Below, in pieces: positions 9,392 through 23,351 of a stretch of DNA of 64,000 bases. Source of the stretch: an uncultured Thermoguttaceae bacterium (GTDB taxonomy: Bacteria > Planctomycetota > Planctomycetia > Pirellulales > Thermoguttaceae); contig CALFBP010000011.1 of NCBI GenBank assembly GCA_937951625.1, positions 62,001-126,000 on the forward strand, in the 5' to 3' direction. Numbering within the stretch: the stretch's first letter is position 1; every line of letters begins with the position of its first letter. Under the pieces are notes generated by a model. The model searched no databases. It worked only from the letters and a program-made list of their open reading frames with translations, and was not told the origin of the DNA. The translations under genes and the position numbers were made by a program.

Positions 9392-11443
9392 TCAACCGGC
9401 CACAAGGGACGGTTGCGTGTCGCCGGCGCTGGAGGCGTGTCCGTCGCCGCCCAATCCATTGCCATTTGGGTTGGCGTCCCACAGCGCTCCCTGGATTTCG
9501 GCCAGGATTTGCTGGTTGCTGAAGTGGGCGCCGCTGATGACGCCAGCCGGACAAGCGGCCACGCACGTGCCACAGCCCTTGCACATCGCGGTGATGACGC
9601 GGCTTACGCCTTTGTCCTCGTCGTACTCGATGGCGTTGAACGGGCAAAGGTTGTTGCAGATGCGGCAGCCGGAGCAGGCCTCCTCGTTGATCGAGGCGAC
9701 GACCGGTTCGATCATCACCGTGCCCTTGGTGATCAGGGCTTGGACCCGGGCGGCTGCGGCGGCACCCTGAGCGACGGAGGCAGGAATGTCCTTCGGCCCC
9801 TGGCAAACGCCCGCCACGAACACCCCGTCGGTCATCGTGGCCACTGGATCGAGCTTGGGGTGCCGCTCCGTGTACCAACCGGCCATGCTGCACGAGATGC
9901 CGCATTTCAAACCCAATTCCTTGGCGTCTGCCTGAGGCTCCATGGCGCCCATGAGGATCACCATGTCCACGGGAATGCGGCGCTGCTTGCCCAGCAGCGT
10001 GTCCTCGACCTGGACGATCAATTGCCCATGTTCCGAGGGCAGACGCGCGGCGTCGGTCACTTCCGCCACCTTGCCGCGGACGAAGATCATGCCCTCCTCG
10101 AGCAGCCGCTGATAGAACTCCTCATACCCTTTCTGGTTGGTGCGCATGTCGATGTAGAAGGAATACACCTTGGCCTTGGTCTTTTCCAAAACCAAGTGGC
10201 CGAACTTCAGGGCCGCCATGCAGCAGACAGCGGAGCAGTACTCGTTGGTTTTCACGTCGCGGCTGCCCACGCAGTGAATGATGGCCACGGAACGCGGTTC
10301 CGTCTTGCGGTCGCGGAGCACGATTTTGCCGCCCGTCGGACCGGCCGCGTTGCACAGCCGCTCGAACTCGAGGTTGGTATAGACATTGGGCAGACGCCCG
10401 TACCCATATTGCGGCAGACGCCGGCAATCGAACATCTTCCAGCCCGTGGCCAGGATGATGTTGCCGACGTCGATCTCGATCGTTTCGTCCTTTTGGTCGA
10501 AGGCGATGGCGTTGGTGGGGCAGACCTTCTCGCACGCCCGGCACTTGCCCCGCTCGAAATAGATGCAGGCTTGGGTGTCGATGACGGGGATGCGAGGGAC
10601 GGCCTGCGGGAAGGGAGTGTAGATCGCCTTGCGATAGCCTAGTCCGGCCTCGAATTCATGATCGATCACCTTGCGGGGGCACTTCTCCACGCAAATGCCG
10701 CAGCCGGTGCAGAGGTTCTCGTCGACATAGCGGGCTTTCTTGCGGATTTTCACGCGGAAATGGCCCACCGAGCCAGACACTTCCTCCAGCTCGGAGTAGG
10801 TCAGCATCCGCACGCGCTCGTGCTGGCCGACCTCCGACATCTTGGGAGTGAGAATGCAGGCGGAGCAATCCAGTGTGGGAAAGGTCTTGTCGAACTGGGC
10901 CATGTGGCCGCCGATGCTCGGGCTGCGCTCCACGAGATAGACCTCGTACCCCGCGTCGGCCAATTCCAGCGTGGCTTGCAGCCCCGCGATTCCCCCGCCG
11001 ACCACCAGCGTCCGGGGGTTCACCTTCACCGGCATCGGTTCCAGGGGTTGCTGCCATTTTACGCGTTCGGCGGCGGCATAAACCAGCGCCTTGGCCTTGG
11101 CCGTCGCGGCCTCCCGGTCGGTGCTCACCCAGGAGCAATGCTCGCGGATATTGGTCAGTTGGCAAAGGTAAGGATTGAGCTTCGCATTGGCGCACGCCCG
11201 GCGAAAGGTCTTCTCGTGTAAGTGGGGCGAGCACGCGGCCACGACGACGCGGGTCAATCCCAGCTTCCGGATGTCCTCCTCGATCATCTGCTGACCGAGG
11301 GAGGAACACATGAATTTGTAATCCCGCGCGACGGCCACGTCGGCGATCTGTTTTCCCGCCCAACGGGCGACCTCCTCGACGTCCACCATCCCGGCGATGT
11401 TGCTGCCGCAATGACACACGTAAATGCCGAGCTTCTCGGCCAT
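9392..11443 (-). CDS. hdrA: Heterodisulfide reductase subunit A, bifurcating flavoprotein
   Basis: About 683 residues. The N-terminal CHCGSNIAG and AACSPHLHEKTF segments are typical of HdrA. The FAD Rossmann motif VVGGGIAGLQA is at about 147-157. A CTGCGICVEKC ferredoxin motif is near 245 and a second set, CRACEKVCP, near 301. Two C-terminal clusters follow, CSGCRICNNLCP and CKGCGTCVAACP. In known complexes the FAD splits electron pairs from H2 between ferredoxin and the HdrB disulfide site. Two ATGs are six bases apart; the second suits the GGGAG spacing better. The 3' end overlaps no other gene. Confidence 0.95.
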   Translation of the reverse strand: MAEKLGIYVCHCGSNIAGMVDVEEVARWAGKQIADVAVARDYKFMCSSLGQQMIEEDIRKLGLTRVVVAACSPHLHEKTFRRACANAKLNPYLCQLTNIREHCSWVSTDREAATAKAKALVYAAAERVKWQQPLEPMPVKVNPRTLVVGGGIAGLQATLELADAGYEVYLVERSPSIGGHMAQFDKTFPTLDCSACILTPKMSEVGQHERVRMLTYSELEEVSGSVGHFRVKIRKKARYVDENLCTGCGICVEKCPRKVIDHEFEAGLGYRKAIYTPFPQAVPRIPVIDTQACIYFERGKCRACEKVCPTNAIAFDQKDETIEIDVGNIILATGWKMFDCRRLPQYGYGRLPNVYTNLEFERLCNAAGPTGGKIVLRDRKTEPRSVAIIHCVGSRDVKTNEYCSAVCCMAALKFGHLVLEKTKAKVYSFYIDMRTNQKGYEEFYQRLLEEGMIFVRGKVAEVTDAARLPSEHGQLIVQVEDTLLGKQRRIPVDMVILMGAMEPQADAKELGLKCGISCSMAGWYTERHPKLDPVATMTDGVFVAGVCQGPKDIPASVAQGAAAAARVQALITKGTVMIEPVVASINEEACSGCRICNNLCPFNAIEYDEDKGVSRVITAMCKGCGTCVAACPAGVISGAHFSNQQILAEIQGALWDANPNGNGLGGDGHASSAGDTQPSLVAG

Positions 11444-11668
11444 GACCATCTCTCCCTTTTCAACGCGATCCCGCGGCGGTGCGCCCTTGCCGCGAAGAGC
11501 TATTCGAATCCGACACTCCGATCGTTAAGTCAACTTAAAACCCCTCTCCACCCGAGGCCCGCCGCTTCCCCTCGGATTCGCAATCTCAGCCCTGGCGATC
11601 AAGGGCACACGGCGAGATTTACGGCGTGACTGGCCTAAAGCCTTCGTCCCCGGGGACTCCATGTTTCT

Positions 11669-12565
11669 TCAGGCGCCGGCGCCTGCCGGGGCCGAGCTCA
11701 ATTTGGCCTCCAGCACGGGTCGGGCGGGAACGATCTCCTTACCAAAACCGAGCTTCTCAGGCGGCAACCCGAACGCCAAGCCCAACACTTGGGTGAAAAA
11801 CACGATCGGCACCTGGAAATTCGTCTTGAAAAACCCGTTCACCCGGCTCTGATACGCATCCAAGTTCAATTGGCACATGGGGCACATGCACAGGATCATG
11901 TCGGCCTTGGCCTCCGCAGCGTTCGCCAACAGGCGGCGAATCAATTCGAACGCCTGGGGCTCGCTGATTTGCGTCATGTGGCCGCCACAGCAATGTGCTT
12001 TGCAGGGGTAATCGACCACCTCCGCCCCTACCCAGGTCAACAACCGATCCATTTTCATTGGGTATTCGGTGCAGTCGCCCTCCGAGAGCGGCCGCACGAC
12101 CTGACAGCCGTAGTAAGGGGCGACGCGCAGGCCGGTCAGCGGCCGAACCACCTTGTCGCGGACTGCGACCTCGCCAAAATCATCGTGAATTACGTCCAGG
12201 AGGTGTCGTACCCATACCCGACCCGCTTCATACTTCAACCCCCCAGCCGCCAAGCACTCGTTCACCTTGGCTCCCATTTCGGGATCGGTGGCCATCAGGT
12301 GATCGGTCTTTTTGAGATTCAAATAACAGGCGGCGCAAGGGGCGATCAATTGATCCAGTTCCGGGTCGACCAGGGCGAGGTTCCGCGCCACGACAGCGCT
12401 GGCGGTCAACTCGTCCTGCGAAAAGTACTCGGTGGCCCCGCAACAGTTCCAGTCGTCCAGCTCCTCGAGCTCGATGGCGAGCTCCTCGGCCACGGCACGG
12501 ACGGAAACGTCGTAGGCGGCGCTGTTGACTTCCAACGAGCATCCGGGATAGTAGGCGTATTTCAC
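11669..12565 (-). CDS. hdrB: Heterodisulfide reductase subunit B (CCG domains)
   Basis: 298 residues, GTG start inside a GTGA overlap with the hdrC stop. It has both cysteine-rich CCG modules: WNCCGATEYF followed by CAACYLN, and HCCGGHMTQ followed by CPMCQLN. These ligate the two noncubane [4Fe-4S] clusters where a disulfide is reduced. The natural substrate in bacteria is not known; it need not be CoM-S-S-CoB. About 220 noncoding bases separate it from hdrA. Confidence 0.95.
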   Translation of the reverse strand: MKYAYYPGCSLEVNSAAYDVSVRAVAEELAIELEELDDWNCCGATEYFSQDELTASAVVARNLALVDPELDQLIAPCAACYLNLKKTDHLMATDPEMGAKVNECLAAGGLKYEAGRVWVRHLLDVIHDDFGEVAVRDKVVRPLTGLRVAPYYGCQVVRPLSEGDCTEYPMKMDRLLTWVGAEVVDYPCKAHCCGGHMTQISEPQAFELIRRLLANAAEAKADMILCMCPMCQLNLDAYQSRVNGFFKTNFQVPIVFFTQVLGLAFGLPPEKLGFGKEIVPARPVLEAKLSSAPAGAGA

Positions 12566-13134
12566 GAGCGGCCTCCCAACTGGCGAGCTTTCTGAATGAT
12601 GGCTTGAAGTTGTTCGATCTTTTTGATCCGTTTCGGAATCAAGGCCATCCGGCCTCGGCTGAACATCGAAAGTCCCAAAGGCCCCATCTTTAACAAGGCC
12701 ATTGGCTTGTTGAATAAATAGAACCGACTCGCCAAACCCAGCTCAAAGCTGCGGCCATAGCGGTCCAAAAGGTCGGTAAAGGTCTTCGCTAGGGCCGGGG
12801 CGTCGGTATCCTTGGCCAAGCCGTCGCGAATCGCCAAACGTTTCAAGGTATACATGATGTCCGTAATGGGGATTTTTTGTGGGCAGCGGGTCGTGCAGAA
12901 GTAACACGACACGCAACACCACATGGTGTTCGACGTGAGCACCTTCTCGCGCTCGTCGGCGTTGATCAGCGCGAAGATCGCCCGAGGCGTGTACTGCATG
13001 TCCGCCCCGTTGGGGCACGAGCCCCCGCAACTGCCGCACTGAAGGCAATGCACGATCCGCTCGCCGCCCGGCGTGTGCTCGATGACTTCCTGTAGAAACG
13101 ACGAACCACGCGTCGCTATCGCATGTTGGATCAT
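12562..13134 (-). CDS. hdrC: Heterodisulfide reductase subunit C, 2x[4Fe-4S] protein
   Basis: 190 residues from MIQHAIATRGSSFLQ. Two ferredoxin-like motifs are visible, CLQCGSCGGSCPNG and CCVSCYFCTTRCP, which carry electrons from HdrA to HdrB. The ATG has GGAGAACAGGAA upstream. It is the first of the three hdr genes, overlaps hdrB, and follows the GcvH-like/pseudo-receiver gene by only about 66 bases. Confidence 0.94.
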   Translation of the reverse strand: MIQHAIATRGSSFLQEVIEHTPGGERIVHCLQCGSCGGSCPNGADMQYTPRAIFALINADEREKVLTSNTMWCCVSCYFCTTRCPQKIPITDIMYTLKRLAIRDGLAKDTDAPALAKTFTDLLDRYGRSFELGLASRFYLFNKPMALLKMGPLGLSMFSRGRMALIPKRIKKIEQLQAIIQKARQLGGRS

Positions 13135-13200
13135 GAGTTCCTGTTCTCCCCTGCCGGGTGGACCTGATAGGCCGGTACGAAACGGCCCCACAAGGCCGCC

Positions 13201-14451
13201 CTATTGAGTCATTTCACGTACAATGTGTTCAGCCAATGCGGACGTCGTCCGCGGATCCAAACCATCCAACCCTCCCGAGGCGTCTGGCTGGATCGTCAAA
13301 CGCACCATCTTCTGGGCGGTGCCCTCGGGCGGCGCGATTTCCAGTTTGGTCTGTCGCGAAAGGCTTCCCGGCAACAGGCCAGAATCCTCCGCCGTTAAAA
13401 AGATCCTACGATCGCAAGCCTCCGTGGCCGTCGCCCAATCCTGGGGGCGCAAGGTCGCGTCATGCTCGATCACCACAACGGGCATCGCGCGTTCGAGCAA
13501 ACGCCGCGCGATCTGACCGCCCAGCCCTTCATTGCGGCGCAAGAGGCCCGGACCCGCGTACAGTTGAACCCTTTGACCGTTTCGATGCGTGGTGGTAAAA
13601 CCGCGGATCGGTTCCCCGCCGTACTTTCGCCGCTCCGCTTTGCAACTTCGCCCACGACGGCAGCCGAGGAAGGCGGCCTCCAACACGTCGGCCAACTCGC
13701 TGTCGGTGACCGGTTCCACGGCGTAGTAGAAGATGCGGTGCCTTCGATAAGCCGTTTCCATTCGAGGATCGGAATCAGTCACCACGATGACCTTGGTCGA
13801 AGGGGCCAAATCGAGAAGCTGTTCCACCAAGGCTGGCCCCTGATGACCCCAAGAGTGCCCGTCCAACACCACGACGTCGCGCTCTTGGCGGCTGATTGCG
13901 GCAGCCAAAGCCTCCCACCCGCTCGCCTCAATGACTTGGCAGCCGAGCGACTCCAGCCGAAGGCGATGTCCCTCACCCGTCGATGGTGACGCAGAAAAGA
14001 GCACGACTTGGCGGGGACGCCATTGAGCGGCCTCTTCTTCACTGGAGGTAAGACAAACGCAAGCAATCCAACCGCGCCCGCAAGGCTCGCTTGCCAAGAG
14101 CGAAGGTTCGTGCCGCAGGCACTCGTTCACCGCCACCACGGTACCGGTCACTGGCGAGGGAATTGTCACGGCGCCGCGTCCCTGAACCGGTGCCTCGGCG
14201 GACACAGACTGCTCATCAACCCAAGACCCGCCATCCAACTGTTTATCCGCCAGGAACACGCTCGCCAAAGGTAGACCCTGAAATACCGCTTGGCCAGGGC
14301 GAGGCAGTTGTACAGACCTCAGACCTGCCTCGCGGACTCCCGGCACCACAGCCCCTACCCACGCCATTCCATCTTTAGAAAGACGGAGCCAAGCTTCCTC
14401 CCAAAAGAGCGTTTGGTCCCCAACCGTGGGCAGGTTCAACGGAGCGTCCAT
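13201..14451 (-). CDS. GcvH-like domain fused to a degenerate receiver domain
   Basis: 416 residues from MDAPLNLPTVGDQ. Residues about 15-140 resemble glycine-cleavage H protein (DGMAWVGAVVPGVREAG, then SPVTGTVVAVNECL and EPCGRGWIACV). By eye the lipoyl lysine position holds Arg, and about 20 extra residues precede it, so lipoylation is doubtful. A receiver-like fold follows (VVVLDGHSWG, KVIVVTDSD, YYAVEPVTD), but the usual acidic pair is missing and the conserved Lys before Pro is Glu, so it is probably a pseudo-receiver. The last 150 residues match nothing I know. It leads the hdr-mvh operon. A carrier, scaffold or regulatory role is possible; lipoate-binding proteins are known partners of sulfur-oxidising Hdr-like systems. 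Confidence 0.6.
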   Translation of the reverse strand: MDAPLNLPTVGDQTLFWEEAWLRLSKDGMAWVGAVVPGVREAGLRSVQLPRPGQAVFQGLPLASVFLADKQLDGGSWVDEQSVSAEAPVQGRGAVTIPSPVTGTVVAVNECLRHEPSLLASEPCGRGWIACVCLTSSEEEAAQWRPRQVVLFSASPSTGEGHRLRLESLGCQVIEASGWEALAAAISRQERDVVVLDGHSWGHQGPALVEQLLDLAPSTKVIVVTDSDPRMETAYRRHRIFYYAVEPVTDSELADVLEAAFLGCRRGRSCKAERRKYGGEPIRGFTTTHRNGQRVQLYAGPGLLRRNEGLGGQIARRLLERAMPVVVIEHDATLRPQDWATATEACDRRIFLTAEDSGLLPGSLSRQTKLEIAPPEGTAQKMVRLTIQPDASGGLDGLDPRTTSALAEHIVREMTQ

Positions 14452-15002
14452 CGTCGTGGTACCTTCCCTTGCAGACCCGAGCCTACCCCCCTCGCAAAGT
14501 ACGGTACGGAACCGCCGATAAACTCCAAAACACGGTTGCCTTACCCTTAAAGGTCCCGCGAAGGAGTCGGCCGCTCGAAAATGACTGCGAACCGCGCGCC
14601 GGGTGATGCCAGGGCGAACGGGCGAGATGAGGCATCGCGAGTGGGGACCGCGTGGCGGAAGCGTCTCCAAAGTACGCGCCCCATCCAACCCGGACTTGGC
14701 CAAGCCAAAAAACACCGCCCACTAACCTCTTTTGCTCTGTTTTTCCCTCTTGTGTGGAATCAAACCCTTCAGTGGGGTCTGTATTCACGTCAGCGCCGAA
14801 CCCTTTTCAGGTAAAAAGCTAAAAACCAATTTGTCTCGCCTACTGGTTTGCCAGGACGAGCAAAATTGGGGGCTTTCCCGGCCTAAAGCACTCGTCCACT
14901 TACCTCCCTCTGGGAAGAACCACCCAAAAGTTGCATATTGGCTATCGACTAAGAAAAGGGATGGTAAGTTGGCCCTTCAGTTATGTTGCCGATAGTAACA
15001 TT

Positions 15003-15018
15003 GCATTCACCGTGCCAA
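15003..15018 (-). promoter_or_regulatory. Sigma-54 promoter of the hdr-mvh operon
   Basis: On the minus strand the bases read TTGGCACGGTGAATGC. The -24 half TTGGCACG is a perfect match and the -12 half is ATGC rather than TTGC, with the required GG-10 bases-GC spacing. It points toward the GcvH-like gene, hdrCBA and mvhDGA. Transcription would start near 14991, giving a leader of about 540 bases in which I see no gene. An NtrC-family activator gene lies directly upstream. Confidence 0.7.
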
Positions 15019-15155
15019 CCGCCGCGAAACGTTTCGAAGGCGGAGCATCGAGGTTCGTTGTATGGACGCAATATTTGAAATTAATTAGACTTGCGTCATT
15101 CTTACGGATGTTAAGTGGGGGGGGAATTTAATTTGCTAAAATGGAAAAAAAGCTT

Positions 15156-15184
15156 CTATGTATGTATTATGCATACATACATAG
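15156..15184. promoter_or_regulatory. Perfect 12+12 bp inverted repeat, likely activator site
   Basis: CTATGTATGTAT, five spacer bases (TATGC), then ATACATACATAG. The arms pair perfectly. Its centre is about 155 bases upstream of the -24 element, the normal place for an enhancer bound by a sigma-54 activator. It also lies just downstream of the activator gene's stop codon, in an AT-rich stretch. Confidence 0.7.
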
Positions 15185-15265
15185 TAATTTCATATAATAC
15201 ACATATTTGTTGGCGATTTATCGGGATTCCTTGGGTCTGTGTTGAATGAAAGCCGAATCCCAACG

Positions 15266-16684
15266 CTAACTATCCCCACCCAATCTGGATTTCATGCCAT
15301 GCTTTCTGAGGAGTGCGTGGAGATGAGTCCTTTGCATTCCGATTTCATGGGCCGCCCGCGAGACATTTCCTCTCGAACGCTCCAGGGCGGCTTTCAGGAA
15401 TCGCCGCTCCAGGTCGTTTACCGCCGCCCGTTCCAACTGACGCCTGAAGCGGCGGAAATCATTCCATGTTCGAGGAATTTCTGGGAGGGAAGATTGGAGG
15501 GGAGGGCGACGGATTTCTGCTGGCAGATGCCAAACCTCGATGGTATCTCCTTCACAAAGGATTGCCAATCGGTCAACGATGTTACGCAGTTCGCGGACGT
15601 TGCCCGGCCATGGATAGTTTTCCATATGAAACATGGCTTCGGGCGAGAACTTCTTGGGAGCGACGTTCATTCGGCGACAGGAGCGCTCAAGGAAGATCGA
15701 CGCCAGCAGGGGGGTGTCGCCTGGCCGTTCTCGTAGAGGCGGCAAATGAATCGGCACGACGTTCAGCCGATAATAGAGGTCCTCGCGAAATGAGCCCTCC
15801 TGAACCATTTCCATGAGGTCGCGGTTGGTGGCGGCCACCAATCGAATGTCGATGGGGTGCTCGGCGGTGTCGCCCACCTTCTTGACCCGCTGCGTTTCCA
15901 ACACCCGAAGGAGTTTCCCTTGCGTATCCAAGGCGAGATTGGCCACTTCGTCGAGGAAAAGGGTACCGTGGTTGGCGGCTTCGAAAAGGCCCTGCTTGGT
16001 GGCCACAGCGCCCGTAAAGGAGCCTTTGACGTGGCCAAAAAGCTCGCTTTCCAGCAAGGTAGGCGCCAGTGCGCTGCAATCGCACGCCAAAAGTGGTTGC
16101 TGGGAGCGGCGGCTTAGCCGATGGATGGCACGTACAACAATCTCCTTTCCCGTCCCGCTCTCTCCGGTTATCAAAACTGAGCCATCCGTGGGGGCCACGC
16201 GCTTGATGAGCGCAAAGACCTGCTGCATGGGTCGACTTTCCCCCAAGATGCCTTCGAATCCTTGATGAGCTTCCAATTCACGGCGCAGGATGGCGTTCTC
16301 GCGCATCATCCGCGAGTGTTCCTGCACTCGCTGGACGACAGCACGGAGCTGCTCTGGGGGCGTAGGCTTGGCGAGATAGTCGGCCGCGCCGCGTCTCATC
16401 GCTTCCACAGCGGCCTCGACGGTTGGATGGTCGGCAAGAACCACCACCTCGGATCGAACGCCGGAGACTTTCCACTGTCGAAGTACTTCCAATCCCTCCA
16501 TTCCGGGGGCATTGAGGTCGAGAAAAATTAGATCGTAAGTATTTCCCATCACCGTCATCAACGCAGTCTCCGCGTCCATACAGACCTCGACCTCATGACC
16601 GTCCGCTTTCAAGACTTGGCGATAGGCTGCCCCGGTCGCCAGGTCTCCATCGACGACAAGGATCCGTTGACGTAACGACTTCAT
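15266..16684 (-). CDS. NtrC-family sigma-54-dependent response regulator
   Basis: About 472 residues from MKSLRQRILVVDGD. Domains in order: a receiver with acidic pair VVDGD, phospho-acceptor Asp in LIFLDLN and Lys in YLAKP; an AAA+ domain with Walker A GESGTGKE, the sigma-54-contact loop as GSFTGA (Ser for Ala), Walker B GTLFLDEV and R-finger region VAATNRDL; and a Fis-type HTH at the end (GNVSRAAHEIGMQRTHLHAL). It should be phosphorylated by a histidine kinase, probably the one encoded upstream, and activate a sigma-54 promoter. The adjacent sigma-54 site and inverted repeat suggest the hydrogenase/Hdr operon as target. An earlier in-frame ATG at 16729 is possible. Confidence 0.93.
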   Translation of the reverse strand: MKSLRQRILVVDGDLATGAAYRQVLKADGHEVEVCMDAETALMTVMGNTYDLIFLDLNAPGMEGLEVLRQWKVSGVRSEVVVLADHPTVEAAVEAMRRGAADYLAKPTPPEQLRAVVQRVQEHSRMMRENAILRRELEAHQGFEGILGESRPMQQVFALIKRVAPTDGSVLITGESGTGKEIVVRAIHRLSRRSQQPLLACDCSALAPTLLESELFGHVKGSFTGAVATKQGLFEAANHGTLFLDEVANLALDTQGKLLRVLETQRVKKVGDTAEHPIDIRLVAATNRDLMEMVQEGSFREDLYYRLNVVPIHLPPLRERPGDTPLLASIFLERSCRRMNVAPKKFSPEAMFHMENYPWPGNVRELRNIVDRLAILCEGDTIEVWHLPAEIRRPPLQSSLPEIPRTWNDFRRFRRQLERAAVNDLERRFLKAALERSRGNVSRAAHEIGMQRTHLHALLRKHGMKSRLGGDS

Positions 16685-17368
16685 CCGATCGGGTAACTGC
16701 GGCATGAGATCGCAATGGCAAGTCGCCATCAGAATTGCAAAGCAAGGGGGGCGTCTGGGAAGATTGGTCGGTCGGGCATGCTACCGGTGATGCACGTTCG
16801 CATGATTCGAGTCCCTTTCCGGCCTGAGTTGGGAAGACCCCGGGAAGCCGGTAGTGACGGCATTGGGTCATCCTCAATATTCTATTTTCCCGCATCGGGG
16901 CTGACTCGGCAAATGGTCTAATCCCGTGGGGTTCGCCCGACAGCGAACAGTTGTCCCCTCGGGCCGATCGTGAGTGAAAAGATCGCGATTCTAAGACTTT
17001 TAAGCACCATGCTTTGATTACGTCGCGTATCTCTCGGCGGGGAATAGCCATCTGCCAGGCAGATGAAGGCATGGAGGCTGCATCCGACGATTCGAACTTC
17101 GCCAGAGTTGACGCCATTTTGTGGGAGCGGATAGCTCAAGAGAAACGCTTTTTACCCCATGCGAGAACAGCGCGGCCCCCTGGGATCGAGAAGGAGGTCG
17201 GCTTTCGCGGCCGATCACACCACCTGGCGTTTGTCCTCTTGGGTCAGGGGTTGGGGATCGAGTGGGTGCCCGCGCATTGAGCGGCGGAGGTCGATGGGTC
17301 CGTTAAACGGCAATAACGCGGCGCCAATCCTGAACCACGGGAAATATCATGCTGTTTTCCCCAAAAAT
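16685..17368. other. Intergenic region between kinase and regulator
   Basis: About 680 bases without a gene, RNA or repeat that I can support on either strand. The kinase gene ends at its right edge and the regulator starts at its left edge, so a separate promoter for the regulator is likely here, but I cannot point to it. Confidence 0.4.
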
Positions 17369-22414
<5,046 letters not shown>

Positions 22415-23351
22415 ATTTCTGCCTCTCAAGGCGAGGTGCTCGCCTTGGCGCCGTTTCGTAGAAGAATCAGATTGGAGCGACTCAACGAACGAAAATCGGA
22501 GTGTCCGCTTTAGGTAGAGCGTACCGTATGCTGACGAACTATAGCTTGAGATTGCGGTACGGAAGTCGGTAAGTGATGAAGGCGTGAGTCCACGGCCCGG
22601 CGGCGCGTCCGCAAAGTGGTTCTCAACGTTAGAGGAGGGTCTTGACGGCAGCTAACCGAGAAGGCTCAGCCGGGAATACCGCGAAAAAGTCCATCCGAAT
22701 ACGCTGAAATTGGGACCTTCAGAAGTCGGTTTGGCGCGGTTATACCGTCTTGTCCAGACGTCACTGCGCCGCGAGAACACGGGAATTTCACCTGCATGGG
22801 CCGATTTGAACTCAGGTGCACGACAGAACGGGTCCCGCAATCGCCAAGGCTAAAGCCTCTGGCGAGTCGTCAAGGGAGATTATACGGATAGGACCGCTGC
22901 TCCCGATTACACCAGTTATTAGGTCTCGCCGTTGGCCGACCGTGTCTCGTACTTGAGGTCTCCAGCGTCGCCCGCTCGATACTCTCGACAGAGTGCGCCC
23001 CACAGACAAGTTCCGTTTTCCCGCGATACTTGCGGGATTTTGCGTTGGCGGACCATCAAGCGATACCGCACGGAACTTATACGGCGGGGTAATCCACCCC
23101 TTTTTGGCTGCAAACTCACGCCACCGCCGTCCGCCGGCTCAACAGATGGTCCGGCACAACTCGCCCGTTACGAATCTTTCACGCAGCGATGAGTCGAGAA
23201 GAATTCGGCATGCGGATGAACCCGAATTGACAAACTGGGAACTCAAGCCGTGAGGCGGCTGCCGAATACAGCCACGTTGGGCCGGGCTCGACTTTGGCGG
23301 AATGATTTTGCCAGAACCGCCTTTGCCAGAGCCATCGCATTCGGGCGGCTT
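22415..23351. other. Gene-free intergenic stretch
   Basis: About 940 bases between the kinase start and the end of the GH2 gene. I found no tRNA, no long hairpin and no convincing protein. Short open frames exist but show no codon bias or family motif. The kinase promoter should lie in its left part. Confidence 0.45.

Noticed and set aside
9218..10642. 474-codon plus-strand frame over hdrA
   Set aside because: Shadow of hdrA on the opposite strand; hdrA has clear iron-sulfur and FAD motifs.
14483..14788. 101-codon minus-strand frame in the hdr-mvh leader
   Set aside because: No ribosome site, odd composition and no family motif; treated as noncoding leader.
22652..23192. Short frames in the gap after the PAS kinase, one ending near FGCKLTPP
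   Set aside because: Looked slightly protein-like, but no start, length or family support; may be a decayed fragment.
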